Source: an uncultured Clostridia bacterium (GTDB lineage: Bacteria > Bacillota > Clostridia > Oscillospirales > CAG-272). From it: a stretch of DNA of 62,836 bases. Made by a program: the position numbers and the translations under genes. The notes beneath the pieces are model-generated. The model was given only the letters and a program-made list of their open reading frames with translations, was not told where the DNA came from and made no database searches. This document shows, piece after piece, positions 1-8,949 of the stretch. Positions within the stretch are counted from its first letter, which is position 1. Every line of letters begins with the position of its first letter. Location of the stretch: contig CANQMS010000011.1 of assembly GCA_947624995.1 (NCBI GenBank), forward strand, positions 1 to 62,836. Reading direction: 5' to 3'.

Positions 1-1
1 G

Positions 2-628
2 CGCGTCTATGAATTTTCGCATCAGGCGGGGCACGTTGCGGCGGCGCTGTACTCCTCGGGAAAGCTTGACCTCCTTGATTCGGACTCGCCGTTTGCGGCG
101 TTCCACGTTTCTGGCGGGACGACGGATATCCTGCTCGTGACGCCGGGCGCGGGCGGCATGAAGATTGAGCGCATCGGAGGCACGACCGACCTGAACGCGG
201 GGCAGCTCATCGACCGCATCGGCGTCATGATGGGCGAGCGGTTCCCGTGCGGTCCGGCGCTTGAAAGGCTGGCAGCGGAGCTGCCGTTCACGGAGGGGAT
301 AAAAATATCGGTGCGCGGGCTCGAATGTTCTCTTTCCGGCGGAGAAAATCAGGCGCGGGAAAGATTTGAAAACGGGGGCGACGCCTGCGCCGCGGCAGCT
401 TACACGCTCGATTTCATTCTGAAGACTGTCGACGCGCTGACGTATGAGCTCCGCGAAAAGTACGGCGCGATCCCCGTAATATACGCGGGCGGCGTCATGA
501 GCTGCAAGAGAATGCGCGGCGTGCTCGGGGAAAGGGACGGAGTCTTTTTCGCGGAGCCGGAGTTTTCGGCGGACAACGCCGCCGGCGTCGCGCTGCTCGC
601 ATACAGAAAGCTGACGGAGGTGGATTGA
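2..628 (+). CDS. TsaD/Kae1-like (M22 family) protein, 5'-truncated by window edge
   Basis: The reading frame is open from base 2, so the true start lies outside the window. The visible part holds ASKHA-fold signatures of the TsaD/Kae1 family: a metal-binding-like FSHQAGH near the start, then FHVSGGTTD, and a conserved Asp/Gly-rich stretch (GGTTDLNAGQLIDRIG). In Clostridia a shortened TsaD paralogue, often annotated as O-sialoglycoprotein endopeptidase, commonly sits just before xseA. It is distinct from the true tRNA t6A enzyme and its substrate is unknown. The stop overlaps the xseA start as TGATG, so the two are probably co-transcribed. Family assignment is good; function is not established. 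Confidence 0.8.
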   Translation, partial: RVYEFSHQAGHVAAALYSSGKLDLLDSDSPFAAFHVSGGTTDILLVTPGAGGMKIERIGGTTDLNAGQLIDRIGVMMGERFPCGPALERLAAELPFTEGIKISVRGLECSLSGGENQARERFENGGDACAAAAYTLDFILKTVDALTYELREKYGAIPVIYAGGVMSCKRMRGVLGERDGVFFAEPEFSADNAAGVALLAYRKLTEVD

Positions 629-1854
629 TGGAGGATTTTTCTCCGATACCGATGACGATGACGGTCACCGAGCTGAACAAATACGTAAAGGCGATGCTCG
701 ACGCGAACCCCGTCTTCGGAGACATATATGTGAAGGGCGAGATATCGAATTTCACGAACCACTATAAAACGGGTCACTTTTATTTCACGCTCAAGGACGA
801 GGGCGGCAATCTCCGCGCCATAATGTTCCGCTCGAATACGCAAAAGCTCGTATTTAAGCCGGAGAACGGGATGAAGGTGATCTGCCGCGGCAGGATAGAG
901 GTCTTTGTCCGGGAAGGGCAGTACCAGCTGTACGTCAACTCGATGCAGCCGGACGGCGTCGGTGCGCTCTATATCGCGTATGAGCAGCTGCTTTCCAAGC
1001 TGCGCGCGGAGGGGCTCTTCGATGAGAGCCGCAAGCGCCCGCTGCCGAAGATACCGACGCGCGTCGGCATAATCACGTCCCCGACCGGCGCCGCGGTGCG
1101 CGACATGATAAACATTTCCGGGCGGCGCTTCCCGCTCGCAAAGCTGATACTGTACCCGGCGCTCGTGCAGGGACCGGACGCGCCGCCGCAGCTCATCGCC
1201 GGGATCGAATATTTCAGCCGGACGCACTCTGTCGACGTCGTCATAATCGGGCGCGGCGGCGGCTCGATCGAGGATCTGTGGGCTTTCAACGACGAGGGGC
1301 TCGCGCGGGCGATAGCCGCCTCGACGGTGCCGGTCATATCCGCGGTCGGTCATGAAACGGACTATACTGTCTGCGATTACGTCGCGGACAGGCGCGCGCC
1401 GACGCCGTCCGCGGCGGCGGAGATAGCGCTGCCGGAGGCGGGCGAGCTTCGCCGCCGCCTCGGGAACATAATCAAGCATAACTCATTGGCGCTTGAAAAG
1501 CTCGCCTCGTCAAAGCGGAGGCGGCTCGAGGCGCTCTCATCGCGGCGGTGCCTCTCGGATCCGCACGTGATAACGGACGAGCGGCGTATGCTCACCGTCT
1601 CGCTGACGGATAAGCTCTCCGCCGCATCCCGCGCGAAGACGGACAAAAACCGCGTTCTGCTCTCGGGCATCGCGGGCAAGCTGTCCGCGCTCGATCCGCT
1701 GGCTGTCCTGTCGCGCGGATATTTCGCGGTTTATGACGGGGAGGGCGCCGTTATAAAGAGCGTTGGAGACGTTTCGGTCGGAGATACGGTGACGATGCGG
1801 GCGTCGGACGGAGAGATAAAGGCGGAAGTAAAGGAAACGAAAGGAAGGTCATGA
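628..1854 (+). CDS. xseA: Exodeoxyribonuclease VII large subunit
   Basis: This is the catalytic subunit of exonuclease VII, which digests single-stranded DNA from both ends into oligonucleotides. The 408-aa protein starts with an OB-fold (TVTELNKYVKAMLD, GEISNF, HFYFTLKD) followed by the nuclease region with GIITSPTGAAVRD, IIGRGGGSIEDLWAFND and SAVGHETDYT, all typical of XseA. ATG at 628 is chosen because GGAGG at 616-620 sits seven bases upstream; a TTG directly before it is less likely. It overlaps the upstream stop and, by ATGA, the downstream xseB, giving translational coupling of the two subunits. Confidence 0.96.
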   Translation: MEDFSPIPMTMTVTELNKYVKAMLDANPVFGDIYVKGEISNFTNHYKTGHFYFTLKDEGGNLRAIMFRSNTQKLVFKPENGMKVICRGRIEVFVREGQYQLYVNSMQPDGVGALYIAYEQLLSKLRAEGLFDESRKRPLPKIPTRVGIITSPTGAAVRDMINISGRRFPLAKLILYPALVQGPDAPPQLIAGIEYFSRTHSVDVVIIGRGGGSIEDLWAFNDEGLARAIAASTVPVISAVGHETDYTVCDYVADRRAPTPSAAAEIALPEAGELRRRLGNIIKHNSLALEKLASSKRRRLEALSSRRCLSDPHVITDERRMLTVSLTDKLSAASRAKTDKNRVLLSGIAGKLSALDPLAVLSRGYFAVYDGEGAVIKSVGDVSVGDTVTMRASDGEIKAEVKETKGRS

Positions 1855-2090
1855 ATATGGCTGATGAAAAGATGAGCTTTGAGGCGGCAATCGCCCGCCT
1901 TGAGGAAATAGTGCGCGCGCTCGAAAACGGGAACACTCCGCTCGACGAGTCGCTTTCGCTCTTTGAGGAGGGCGTCTCGCTCGTCAAGCTGTGCAACGAC
2001 AGGCTCGACGGCGCGGAGCAGAAGATAAAGATGCTCACGTTCGCCCCGGACGGGACGGTATCTGAGACAGACCTCGTGTCGCGCGGATAA
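1851..2090 (+). CDS. xseB: Exodeoxyribonuclease VII small subunit
   Basis: The 79-aa protein has the standard XseB pattern: SFEAAIARLEEIVRALENG, then the conserved LDESLSLFEEGVSLVKLCND helix and an acidic middle. Several XseB copies form the helical scaffold that binds one XseA. The start overlaps the xseA stop by four bases (ATGA). Length and sequence match the family. Confidence 0.95.
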   Translation: MNMADEKMSFEAAIARLEEIVRALENGNTPLDESLSLFEEGVSLVKLCNDRLDGAEQKIKMLTFAPDGTVSETDLVSRG

Positions 2091-2102
2091 GGCGGAGCGG
2101 CT

Positions 2103-3056
2103 TTGGAAGACAACAACAGCAGCATGGATAAGGTCATAGGCGAGATGGAAGACGCGCTGCGCGGCGCTGTCGAATCGCTCGGTACGAATGAGACCGAGCC
2201 GACGCCGATAGAGGCGGAGCTTCTGCGCAACGCCGAGCTCATAGAAGGCGCGCTCGACAGCGTTTTGCCGAGCGGGGACGCGCCGCACAAGATCATATAC
2301 GAGGCGATGAGATACAGCGCCGAGGGCGGCGGCAAGCGCATACGCCCGTTTCTGACGCTCGAATTCTGCCGTGCCCTCGGCGGGGACACGTCCGCGGCGT
2401 TGCCGTATGCGTGCGCCGTCGAATGCATACACACATATTCGCTCATTCACGACGACCTCCCGGCTATGGACAATGACGATATGCGCCGCGGAAAGCCGTC
2501 GTCGCACCGCGTCTTCGGCGAGGCGAACGCGCTTTTGGCTGGCGACGCGCTTTTGACATATGCGTTCGCGCTCATAGCAGAGAACCCGTTCGCGGACGCC
2601 CGGCAAAACTGCCGCGCCGCGTCCGTGCTCGCCGCGTCCGCCGGGCACGACGGGATGATAGGCGGTCAGGTGTGCGATTTGCAGTACGCCGGGCAGAAAA
2701 TAACGCCGGAGCAGCTTTTTGAAACGGAACGGAAAAAGACGGGCGAGCTGATAGCCGCCGCCTCGACGCTCGGCGTCATAGCCGCGGACAGGGGCGGGGA
2801 GATCCCGGACGAAATATACAGGGCCGCCCGCATATATGCGCACAGCGTGGGGCTCGCGTTTCAAATAATCGACGACCTTTTGGACGGCGGTGAAGGGGAA
2901 GCCGACGAGATGTCGGTCCTCTCGATAATGGGGGCGGACGAGGCAAGGATGCTCGCGGAGGAGCTGACCGCGGAGGCGGTCGCCGCTGCGCACCGCATAC
3001 CGAACTCGGAAAATCTGGTCGCGCTCGCCGAATACCTCTGCGGACGGCGCGCGTAA
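2103..3056 (+). CDS. ispA: Farnesyl/geranylgeranyl diphosphate synthase, with shortened C-terminal region
   Basis: This trans-prenyl diphosphate synthase condenses isopentenyl diphosphate with allylic diphosphates in the cytosol. Visible motifs are GGGKRIRP, the first Asp-rich motif LIHDDLPAMDNDDMRRGKPS and the second FQIIDDLLD. After the second motif the usual stretch with GK, GxD and KxTY is missing: about 12 residues are absent compared with IspA from memory, before the chain resumes at ADEAR. The 317-aa length includes a 40-aa N-terminal extension. TTG at 2103 has a GGAG five bases upstream; ATG at 2124 is the alternative. In many Clostridia dxs follows ispA, but here tlyA follows directly. 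Confidence 0.9.
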   Translation: MEDNNSSMDKVIGEMEDALRGAVESLGTNETEPTPIEAELLRNAELIEGALDSVLPSGDAPHKIIYEAMRYSAEGGGKRIRPFLTLEFCRALGGDTSAALPYACAVECIHTYSLIHDDLPAMDNDDMRRGKPSSHRVFGEANALLAGDALLTYAFALIAENPFADARQNCRAASVLAASAGHDGMIGGQVCDLQYAGQKITPEQLFETERKKTGELIAAASTLGVIAADRGGEIPDEIYRAARIYAHSVGLAFQIIDDLLDGGEGEADEMSVLSIMGADEARMLAEELTAEAVAAAHRIPNSENLVALAEYLCGRRA

Positions 3057-3061
3057 AAATC

Positions 3062-3895
3062 ATGAGACTTGACGTTTATTTGGCGGAGCACGGCTACGCC
3101 GAGAGCCGGACGCGGGCAAAATTTCTGATCGCGGAGGGCGCTGTCACACTCGACGGGAAGACGGCTGGAAAGCCGTCCTATGAGATCGACGAAAACGCGC
3201 CGCACGATATATCGGTTATGACTGTCTGCCCGTTCGTCAGCGTCGGCGGGATGAAGCTCGAGGCGGCGCTCGACAGGTTCGGCGTCTCGCCCGAGGGGCT
3301 CGTGTGCGCCGATATCGGCTCGTCGACGGGCGGATTCACCGACTGCCTCATAAAGCGCGGCGCCGCGCATGTTTACGCGATAGATTCGGGGACGTCGCAG
3401 CTCCATCCGGAGCTCAGGGGCGACAGCCGCGTCACCGTCATGGAGAACAGAAACGCGCGCTATCTTACGAGGGCGGAGATCGGCGAGGCGTGCGGGCTTG
3501 TCGTCTGCGACGTGTCGTTTATCTCGCAGAGGCTGCTGTTTCCGGCGATCTCGGCGATCCTTAACGAAGGTGGGATGTTTATAACGCTGATAAAGCCGCA
3601 GTTCGAGCTTGACAGGCAGAGGGTCGGAAAGGGAGTTGTAACCTCACCGTCCTCAAGGGCGGATGCCGTGACCTCGGTCGCCTCCGCGGCGGAGCATTTC
3701 GGGCTGTTTATCCACGGGATTACGGTCTCACCCGTCGCCGGCGGCGGTATCTCGGACGAACGCTCGGCAAAGCGCGGGAACCGCGAATACCTCGCGCTCT
3801 TTGACCGGCGCGCTATGGGCGCCATGAATAAAAAAGAATTAGAGAGCTTTATTCGGAATGAAAACAGTATCAATACTGCCGTACGGCGTCGGTGA
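3062..3895 (+). CDS. tlyA: TlyA-family rRNA 2'-O-methyltransferase
   Basis: TlyA methylates the 2'-OH of cytidines in 16S and/or 23S rRNA. An N-terminal S4 RNA-binding domain ([18 protein letters not shown]) is followed by an FtsJ-like Rossmann methyltransferase with the SAM motif [15 protein letters not shown], then VVCDVSFIS and a TLIKPQFEL motif. It lies five bases after ispA in the xseA-recN cluster. Its last 38 bases overlap the nadK start in another frame, so the final dozen or so residues (SINTAVRRR end) may not be strongly conserved. Confidence 0.94.
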   Translation: MRLDVYLAEHGYAESRTRAKFLIAEGAVTLDGKTAGKPSYEIDENAPHDISVMTVCPFVSVGGMKLEAALDRFGVSPEGLVCADIGSSTGGFTDCLIKRGAAHVYAIDSGTSQLHPELRGDSRVTVMENRNARYLTRAEIGEACGLVVCDVSFISQRLLFPAISAILNEGGMFITLIKPQFELDRQRVGKGVVTSPSSRADAVTSVASAAEHFGLFIHGITVSPVAGGGISDERSAKRGNREYLALFDRRAMGAMNKKELESFIRNENSINTAVRRR

Positions 3896-4709
3896 CGGCG
3901 GCGACGCACGGCTCTCGGAGATAATATCCGCCTGCCTCGGCGCCGGTTTTTCGGTCGCGATGCCTTCATCGCTCCCTCATCCGGAGAGCGGCGTGACGGT
4001 CGTCGACGGCGACGGCGTCCTGCCGGAGTCGGTGCTTGTCATATCGGTCGGCGGGGACGGCTCGGTGCTTTATGCGGCGGCGCGCGCGCGCCCGCACGGG
4101 CTGCCGGTGCTCGGGATAAACACGGGCAAGGTCGGCTACCTTGCCGAGCTGTCGTTTGACGAGATATATAAGCTCGGCGACATATTGAACGGCGGCTTTG
4201 AGATCGAGGAGCGGATGATGCTCGCCGCCGAGATATCGGTCGGCGGAGAACTATATAAAAAAACGGAGCCCGCGCTCAACGATTTTGTGATATCGAAGTC
4301 GTCCGTTTCAAAGATAGCGGCGATAGCGCTCGACTGCGGCGGGGATGACGCCGGCAGGTTTGACGCGGACGGGGTCATATTCGCGACGCCTACGGGCTCC
4401 ACGGCTTATTCGATGTCCGCGGGCGGTCCGCTCATCGACCCGTCGCTCCGGTGCATATGCGTCACGCCGATATGCCCGCATTCTGTCATGGCGCGCCCGT
4501 CCGTTTATTCGGCGTGCAGTGTGATCGAGTGCCGCGCAGGGGAGTGGCGCGAGAGCGAGCTATTGCTCGTGCGTGACGGGCTTGAGACGCTGCCGCTGCC
4601 GGGAGGAGCGGTTGTTAAGATATACGCCTCGGAAGAAAAAACGCGCCTTGTCAGCGTACGAGGCGGCGGGTTCACCGGCGTTTTCCGCAGCAAGATGACG
4701 GGAAGATAA
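3858..4709 (+). CDS. nadK: NAD kinase
   Basis: NadK phosphorylates NAD to NADP using ATP. The 283-aa protein shows the diagnostic [14 protein letters not shown] (usually GGDGT), [12 protein letters not shown], the [20 protein letters not shown] substrate motif and [13 protein letters not shown]. The start lies inside the end of tlyA: ATG at 3858 is supported by homology-like length, although the 38-base overlap is large for this gene-dense region. It sits between tlyA and argR, as in many Firmicutes. Confidence 0.95.
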   Translation: MKTVSILPYGVGDGGDARLSEIISACLGAGFSVAMPSSLPHPESGVTVVDGDGVLPESVLVISVGGDGSVLYAAARARPHGLPVLGINTGKVGYLAELSFDEIYKLGDILNGGFEIEERMMLAAEISVGGELYKKTEPALNDFVISKSSVSKIAAIALDCGGDDAGRFDADGVIFATPTGSTAYSMSAGGPLIDPSLRCICVTPICPHSVMARPSVYSACSVIECRAGEWRESELLLVRDGLETLPLPGGAVVKIYASEEKTRLVSVRGGGFTGVFRSKMTGR

Positions 4710-4790
4710 CGATGATAACGAAAACAGCAGGGATAAAGCAGATAATGCGGATAACGCATGTAATAAAGATTTTAGGACGGTAGATTCAAA

Positions 4791-5246
4791 GTGAAGGAAA
4801 AGCGTCAGGAAAAAATACTTGAGCTGATCGGCAAATACGAGATCGGCACGCAGGATGACCTGATCGAGCGCCTGCGCGCCGCCGGGTTCCCGGCGACACA
4901 GGCGACGGTGTCGCGTGACATACGCGACCTCCGCCTGACAAAGGTGCAGTACGTGGGCGGCACGTACAGGTATGTGCCGCAGTCCTCCGGAAGAGATTCC
5001 GAAATAACCAAGCTGAACGTGCAGATCTTCTCCTCCGTAGTAAACGCCGATTACGCGGGGAACAACGTCGTCATAAAGACGATCCCTTCGATGGCGTCCG
5101 CCGTTGCGGCGGGCATCGACGAAATGAAGATACGCGAGGTGCTCGGATGCGTCGCCGGGGATGACTGCATAATCGTTGTGACGAGGACGGAGGGCGACGC
5201 TTCCGCAATCTGCAACAGGTTTCGTGAGTTCATCAGGCTCATGTGA
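4791..5246 (+). CDS. argR: Arginine repressor ArgR/AhrC
   Basis: This is a hexameric arginine-responsive DNA-binding regulator. The N-terminal winged helix (KEKRQEKILELIGKYEIGTQ, QATVSRDIRDLRLTKV) is typical. The C-terminal oligomerisation/arginine-binding domain contains CVAGDDCIIVVTRT, where the usual motif is GTIAGDDTI. The start is GTG at 4791 with AGGACGG at 4774-4780; the spacing is a little long. Position between nadK and recN is the conserved Firmicute arrangement. The stop overlaps or abuts recN. Confidence 0.94.
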   Translation: MKEKRQEKILELIGKYEIGTQDDLIERLRAAGFPATQATVSRDIRDLRLTKVQYVGGTYRYVPQSSGRDSEITKLNVQIFSSVVNADYAGNNVVIKTIPSMASAVAAGIDEMKIREVLGCVAGDDCIIVVTRTEGDASAICNRFREFIRLM

Positions 5247-5248
5247 TC

Positions 5249-6943
5249 ATGCTCTGTTCACTTTATATTGAAAATATAGCCGTGATAAAGTCGCTCTCCC
5301 TTGAGCTCGGGGGAGGGTTCACGGTGCTGACAGGCGGGACAGGCGCCGGAAAATCGGTCATAATCGACGCGATCTCAATGATATCGGGCGCCAAGGCTCA
5401 GCCGCAGCTCATAAGGACAGGCGAGGAGCGCGCCAAAGTGTCGGCGCTGTTCACCGGAATAGATGAAAGGACGGCAGCACTGCTTTCCGAGCTCGGCGTC
5501 AACGTGACGGACGGGGAGCTTGAGGCGGAGCGGACGTTTTCCGCGGACGGAAAAAGCACGGCGAGGCTCGGCGGAAAGAGCGTTTCACAGTCGACGATGC
5601 GCCGCGCGATGGCACACATCCTCTCGATCAACGGGCAGAGCGAGAGCCTTTCGCTCAAGACGGGGGAGGCGCAGCTCGCGCTGATCGACGACTATTCCGA
5701 GAGCGGCGCGCTGCTCGCGGAATACGGCGCCGCGTATGCGGAATATACGGAGGCAAAGTCCGAGGTCGAGGCGGTCGAGGCGCTGTCGCGCGAGGGCGCG
5801 CTCGCGGCGGATCTTTTGTCCTATCAGGTCAAGGAGATAGACGCGGCAAGGCTCCGCGCCGGGGAGGAAGAGGAGCTCCGCATGGAGGCGGGCAGGCTCC
5901 GCTCCGGCGAGAAGATAACGAAGCTCGCAAATTACGTTTACCGCGCCTCTTACCGCAACGAAAAGGGGGCGTCCGCGTCGTATCTTGCGGAGCGCGCGGC
6001 GTCCGCGCTCGAACAGCTCACGGAATATTCGCCGGACGCCGCGTCCGACGCCGAAAAGCTGCGTTCGATCTCGTATGAGCTCGAGGATATCGCGAGGAGA
6101 ACGTATCAGACGTTCGATCTCGGCGGCAGCGCCGACATCGACCCGGCGGAGAGGCTTGAAGAAATAGAGGACAGGCTCGACATTATCCGCCGCCTTGAGC
6201 GGAAATACGGCGCCGATATCCCGGCGGTGCTCGCGCACCGCGCTGAGGCGGCGAAAAAGCTCGACGCGATAGAAAACAATGAGGAGCGCATCCTTGAGGC
6301 GAAGGCGCGGCTCGAACGCGCCGAGGCGCGCGTTCTTGCGGCTGGAGGAGCGCTTTCGGCGCGCCGCAGAGAGGGCTCCGGGAGAATGACGGCGCGGATC
6401 TGCGAGGTGCTCGAGGGGCTCGACATGCCGAAGGTGAAGATCGAGGTTCGGTTCACGGACTGCGGTATAACGCCGTCCGGTCTTGAGAACGCGGAGATAT
6501 ACATCTCGGCAAACGCGGGCGAGGACGTAAGACCGCTCGCGCTCGCGGCGAGCGGGGGCGAGCTGTCGCGCGTGATGCTCGCGATAAAGAGCGTCGGCAG
6601 CGACAGGTCCGGAGAGTCGACGATAATATACGACGAGATAGACACGGGCGTTTCCGGCTCGACATCCGGAAAGATCGGGCGGCGCCTGCGCGAGTGCTCG
6701 AAGGCGGCGCAGATAATCTGCGTGACCCACTCGGCGCAGATAGCGTCCCTTGCGGACACGCACCTTTTGATTTCAAAGCACGAGCGGGACGGCAGGACCG
6801 AAACGACGGTCACGGAGCTCTCCGGCGAGGCGCGCATAGACGAGATCGCGCGCATCATCGGCGGGATAAACGTCACGGAAACACAGAAAAAGGCAGCCCG
6901 CGAGCTCATCGCCGAGGGCAAAAGCAGCACAAACACAAAGTAA
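5249..6943 (+). CDS. recN: DNA repair protein RecN
   Basis: RecN is an SMC-like ATPase acting in double-strand break repair. The N-terminal half has Walker A TGGTGAGKSVIIDAI (family usually TGETGAGKS), the middle is a long coiled-coil rich in Ala/Glu/Arg (about residues 160-370), and the C-terminal half has the ABC signature ASGGELSRVMLAIK, Walker B STIIYDEIDTGVSG and the VTHSAQIA H-loop. ATG at 5249 is preferred because RecN normally starts with a short strand at Met-Leu; GTG at 5243 overlapping the argR stop is possible. Confidence 0.95.
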   Translation: MLCSLYIENIAVIKSLSLELGGGFTVLTGGTGAGKSVIIDAISMISGAKAQPQLIRTGEERAKVSALFTGIDERTAALLSELGVNVTDGELEAERTFSADGKSTARLGGKSVSQSTMRRAMAHILSINGQSESLSLKTGEAQLALIDDYSESGALLAEYGAAYAEYTEAKSEVEAVEALSREGALAADLLSYQVKEIDAARLRAGEEEELRMEAGRLRSGEKITKLANYVYRASYRNEKGASASYLAERAASALEQLTEYSPDAASDAEKLRSISYELEDIARRTYQTFDLGGSADIDPAERLEEIEDRLDIIRRLERKYGADIPAVLAHRAEAAKKLDAIENNEERILEAKARLERAEARVLAAGGALSARRREGSGRMTARICEVLEGLDMPKVKIEVRFTDCGITPSGLENAEIYISANAGEDVRPLALAASGGELSRVMLAIKSVGSDRSGESTIIYDEIDTGVSGSTSGKIGRRLRECSKAAQIICVTHSAQIASLADTHLLISKHERDGRTETTVTELSGEARIDEIARIIGGINVTETQKKAARELIAEGKSSTNTK

Positions 6944-6964
6944 AGCAAAAGAGGTACATCCGAA

Positions 6965-8188
6965 ATGGGGATCTATGAGGAACTGAAAGCGCGCGGGCTC
7001 ATCGCGCAGGTGACGAACGAAGAAGAAATAAGAGATATGGTCAACGCCGGGGAGGCGACATTCTATATCGGCTTTGACTGTACCGCGGACAGCCTGACCG
7101 CGGGTCACTTCATGGCGCTGACGCTGATGAAACGGCTCCAGGAGGCGGGCAACCGTCCGATAGCGCTCATCGGCGGCGGCACAACGCTCATCGGCGACCC
7201 CTCCGGACGCTCCGATATGCGCCGCATGCTGACAAGGGAGGACATCGCCCACAATGCGGAATGCTTCCGCCGCCAGATGGAGCGATTCATCGACTTCGGC
7301 GAGGGGCGCGCGATGATGCTCAACAATGCAGACTGGCTGACGTCGCTCAACTATATCGACCTTTTGCGCGACGTCGGCGCGTGCTTCTCGGTGAACAACA
7401 TGCTGCGCGCGGAGTGCTACAAGCAGAGGATGGAGAGGGGGCTCTCGTTCCTCGAGTTCAATTACATGATAATGCAGTCCTACGACTTCTACTATCTCTA
7501 CAAAAACTACGGCTGCAATATGCAGTTCGGCGGGGACGATCAGTGGTCGAACATGCTCGGCGGCACGGAGCTCATCCGCCGCAAGCTCGGCAAGGACGCG
7601 CACGCGATGACGATCACGCTGCTGACAGATTCTCAGGGCAACAAGATGGGCAAAACGGCGGGCAACGCCGTCTGGCTCGATCCGAACAAGACGAGCCCGT
7701 TTGATTTTTATCAGTATTGGCGCAACGTCGGTGACGCGGACGTGCTCAAGTGCATCCGCATGCTCACGTTTTTGCCGCTCGAAGAGATCGACGCGATGTC
7801 CGGCTGGGAGGGCGCGCAGCTCAACCGCGCGAAGGAGATACTTGCATACGAGCTGACAAAGCTCGTCCACGGCAAGGAGGAGGCGGACCGCGCCGAGGTG
7901 GGCGCAAAGTCGTTCTTCGGCGGCTCCGGCGAATCGGAAAACGTGCCGACGACTGAGCTTTCGGATGAGGACTTCACGGACGGGAGGATCGGCATCCTCG
8001 ACATGATGATAAAGGCAAAGCTCGCCCCGTCCCGCAGAGAGGGGCGGACGCTCATCGTCCAGGGCGGCGTGCTGCTTGACGGCGAGAAAGTCACAGACCC
8101 GAATCTCTCCCTGTCGCGGGAAGATATCGGCGACGGCGTCGTCATCAAAAAAGGGAAGAAGACATATCATAAATATACGGTAAAATGA
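6965..8188 (+). CDS. tyrS: Tyrosyl-tRNA synthetase
   Basis: This class I synthetase charges tRNA-Tyr. It has the HIGH-type motif in a TAGHF context after FYIGFDCTADSL, the YDFYYLYKNYGC and QFGGDDQWSN tyrosine/AMP site, and the KMSKS-type loop NKMGKTAGNAVWLD. A C-terminal S4 RNA-binding domain (KAKLAPSRREGRTLIVQGGV) ends the 407-aa chain. No T-box leader fits, because only 21 bases separate it from recN. The stop overlaps the next gene by ATGA. Confidence 0.97.
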   Translation: MGIYEELKARGLIAQVTNEEEIRDMVNAGEATFYIGFDCTADSLTAGHFMALTLMKRLQEAGNRPIALIGGGTTLIGDPSGRSDMRRMLTREDIAHNAECFRRQMERFIDFGEGRAMMLNNADWLTSLNYIDLLRDVGACFSVNNMLRAECYKQRMERGLSFLEFNYMIMQSYDFYYLYKNYGCNMQFGGDDQWSNMLGGTELIRRKLGKDAHAMTITLLTDSQGNKMGKTAGNAVWLDPNKTSPFDFYQYWRNVGDADVLKCIRMLTFLPLEEIDAMSGWEGAQLNRAKEILAYELTKLVHGKEEADRAEVGAKSFFGGSGESENVPTTELSDEDFTDGRIGILDMMIKAKLAPSRREGRTLIVQGGVLLDGEKVTDPNLSLSREDIGDGVVIKKGKKTYHKYTVK

Positions 8189-8949
8189 AGCGATACGATA
8201 TAATCTTATTTGACGCGGACGGGACGCTCTACGATTTTGAAGCGTCGGAGGCGCGCGCCGTCTCCGAGGTGCTAAAGGTGTGCGGGCTGCCGACGGACCC
8301 CGAGACGGTCGGGCTCTATCACCGGATAAACGACGCCGAGTGGAAGGCGCTCGAGCGCGGGGAGACTACGCGGGAACGGCTCAAGGTCGAAAGATTTGAA
8401 AAGCTGCTCGCGGCGCTCTCTGAGAAGAACGTGTACGGCAGTGAGTCCGCCGAGACGATGTGCGGGCTGTATGTCGAGCGCCTGTCAAGACAGTGCATAC
8501 TATTCCCGGAGTCCGAGCCGGTCTGCGCGGCGCTGTCACCGCACGCCGACCTATACATCATCACGAACGGGATAACGGACGTGCAGCGCGGCAGATTCGC
8601 GCGCTCACCGATAACGAAGTATTTCCGGGACATATTCATCTCGGAGGCGATGGGCGCCGTCAAGCCGGAGCGGCGGTATTTTGAGCTCGTGCTCGCATCT
8701 GTCGGTATCACGGAGGCTGAGGCAAAGGAGCGCGTGCTCGTCGTCGGCGATTCGCTTTCGAGCGACATCAAGGGGGCGGTCGATTTCGGTCTTGATTCGT
8801 GCTGGTTCGCGCCGAAGGGCGGGGAGCCCGTCGGCGTCACGCCGACATATACGATAAAATCGCTTTATGAGCTCTGCGGCATCGTCATGCCGGGGACAGT
8901 TGCGGAGGGTGAGCTTGGACAAGAAACACGTACTGTCATTTCTGAATGA
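8185..8949 (+). CDS. HAD-superfamily hydrolase, YjjG-like 5'-nucleotidase
   Basis: This HAD phosphatase probably dephosphorylates (non-canonical) pyrimidine nucleotides, by analogy with YjjG. Motif I is IILFDADGTLYDFEASEA with the nucleophile and acid Asp pair, motif II IITNG, motif III Lys in GAVKPERRYF, and motif IV VLVVGDSLSSDI. A helical C1 cap lies at about residues 20-100. It is translationally coupled to tyrS by ATGA. Its last 35 bases overlap the preferred murB start. The family is confident; the substrate is inferred. Confidence 0.85.
   Translation: MKRYDIILFDADGTLYDFEASEARAVSEVLKVCGLPTDPETVGLYHRINDAEWKALERGETTRERLKVERFEKLLAALSEKNVYGSESAETMCGLYVERLSRQCILFPESEPVCAALSPHADLYIITNGITDVQRGRFARSPITKYFRDIFISEAMGAVKPERRYFELVLASVGITEAEAKERVLVVGDSLSSDIKGAVDFGLDSCWFAPKGGEPVGVTPTYTIKSLYELCGIVMPGTVAEGELGQETRTVISE

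Noticed and set aside
6944-6964. T-box leader for tyrS
   Set aside because: Only 21 bases separate recN and tyrS, so there is no room for a T-box.
6773-8170. Long antisense frame opposite tyrS
   Set aside because: Same reason: GC-driven shadow of a well-conserved gene.
8867-8914. Longer murB start inside the HAD gene
   Set aside because: No ribosome site there, while TTG at 8915 has GGAGG at proper distance.
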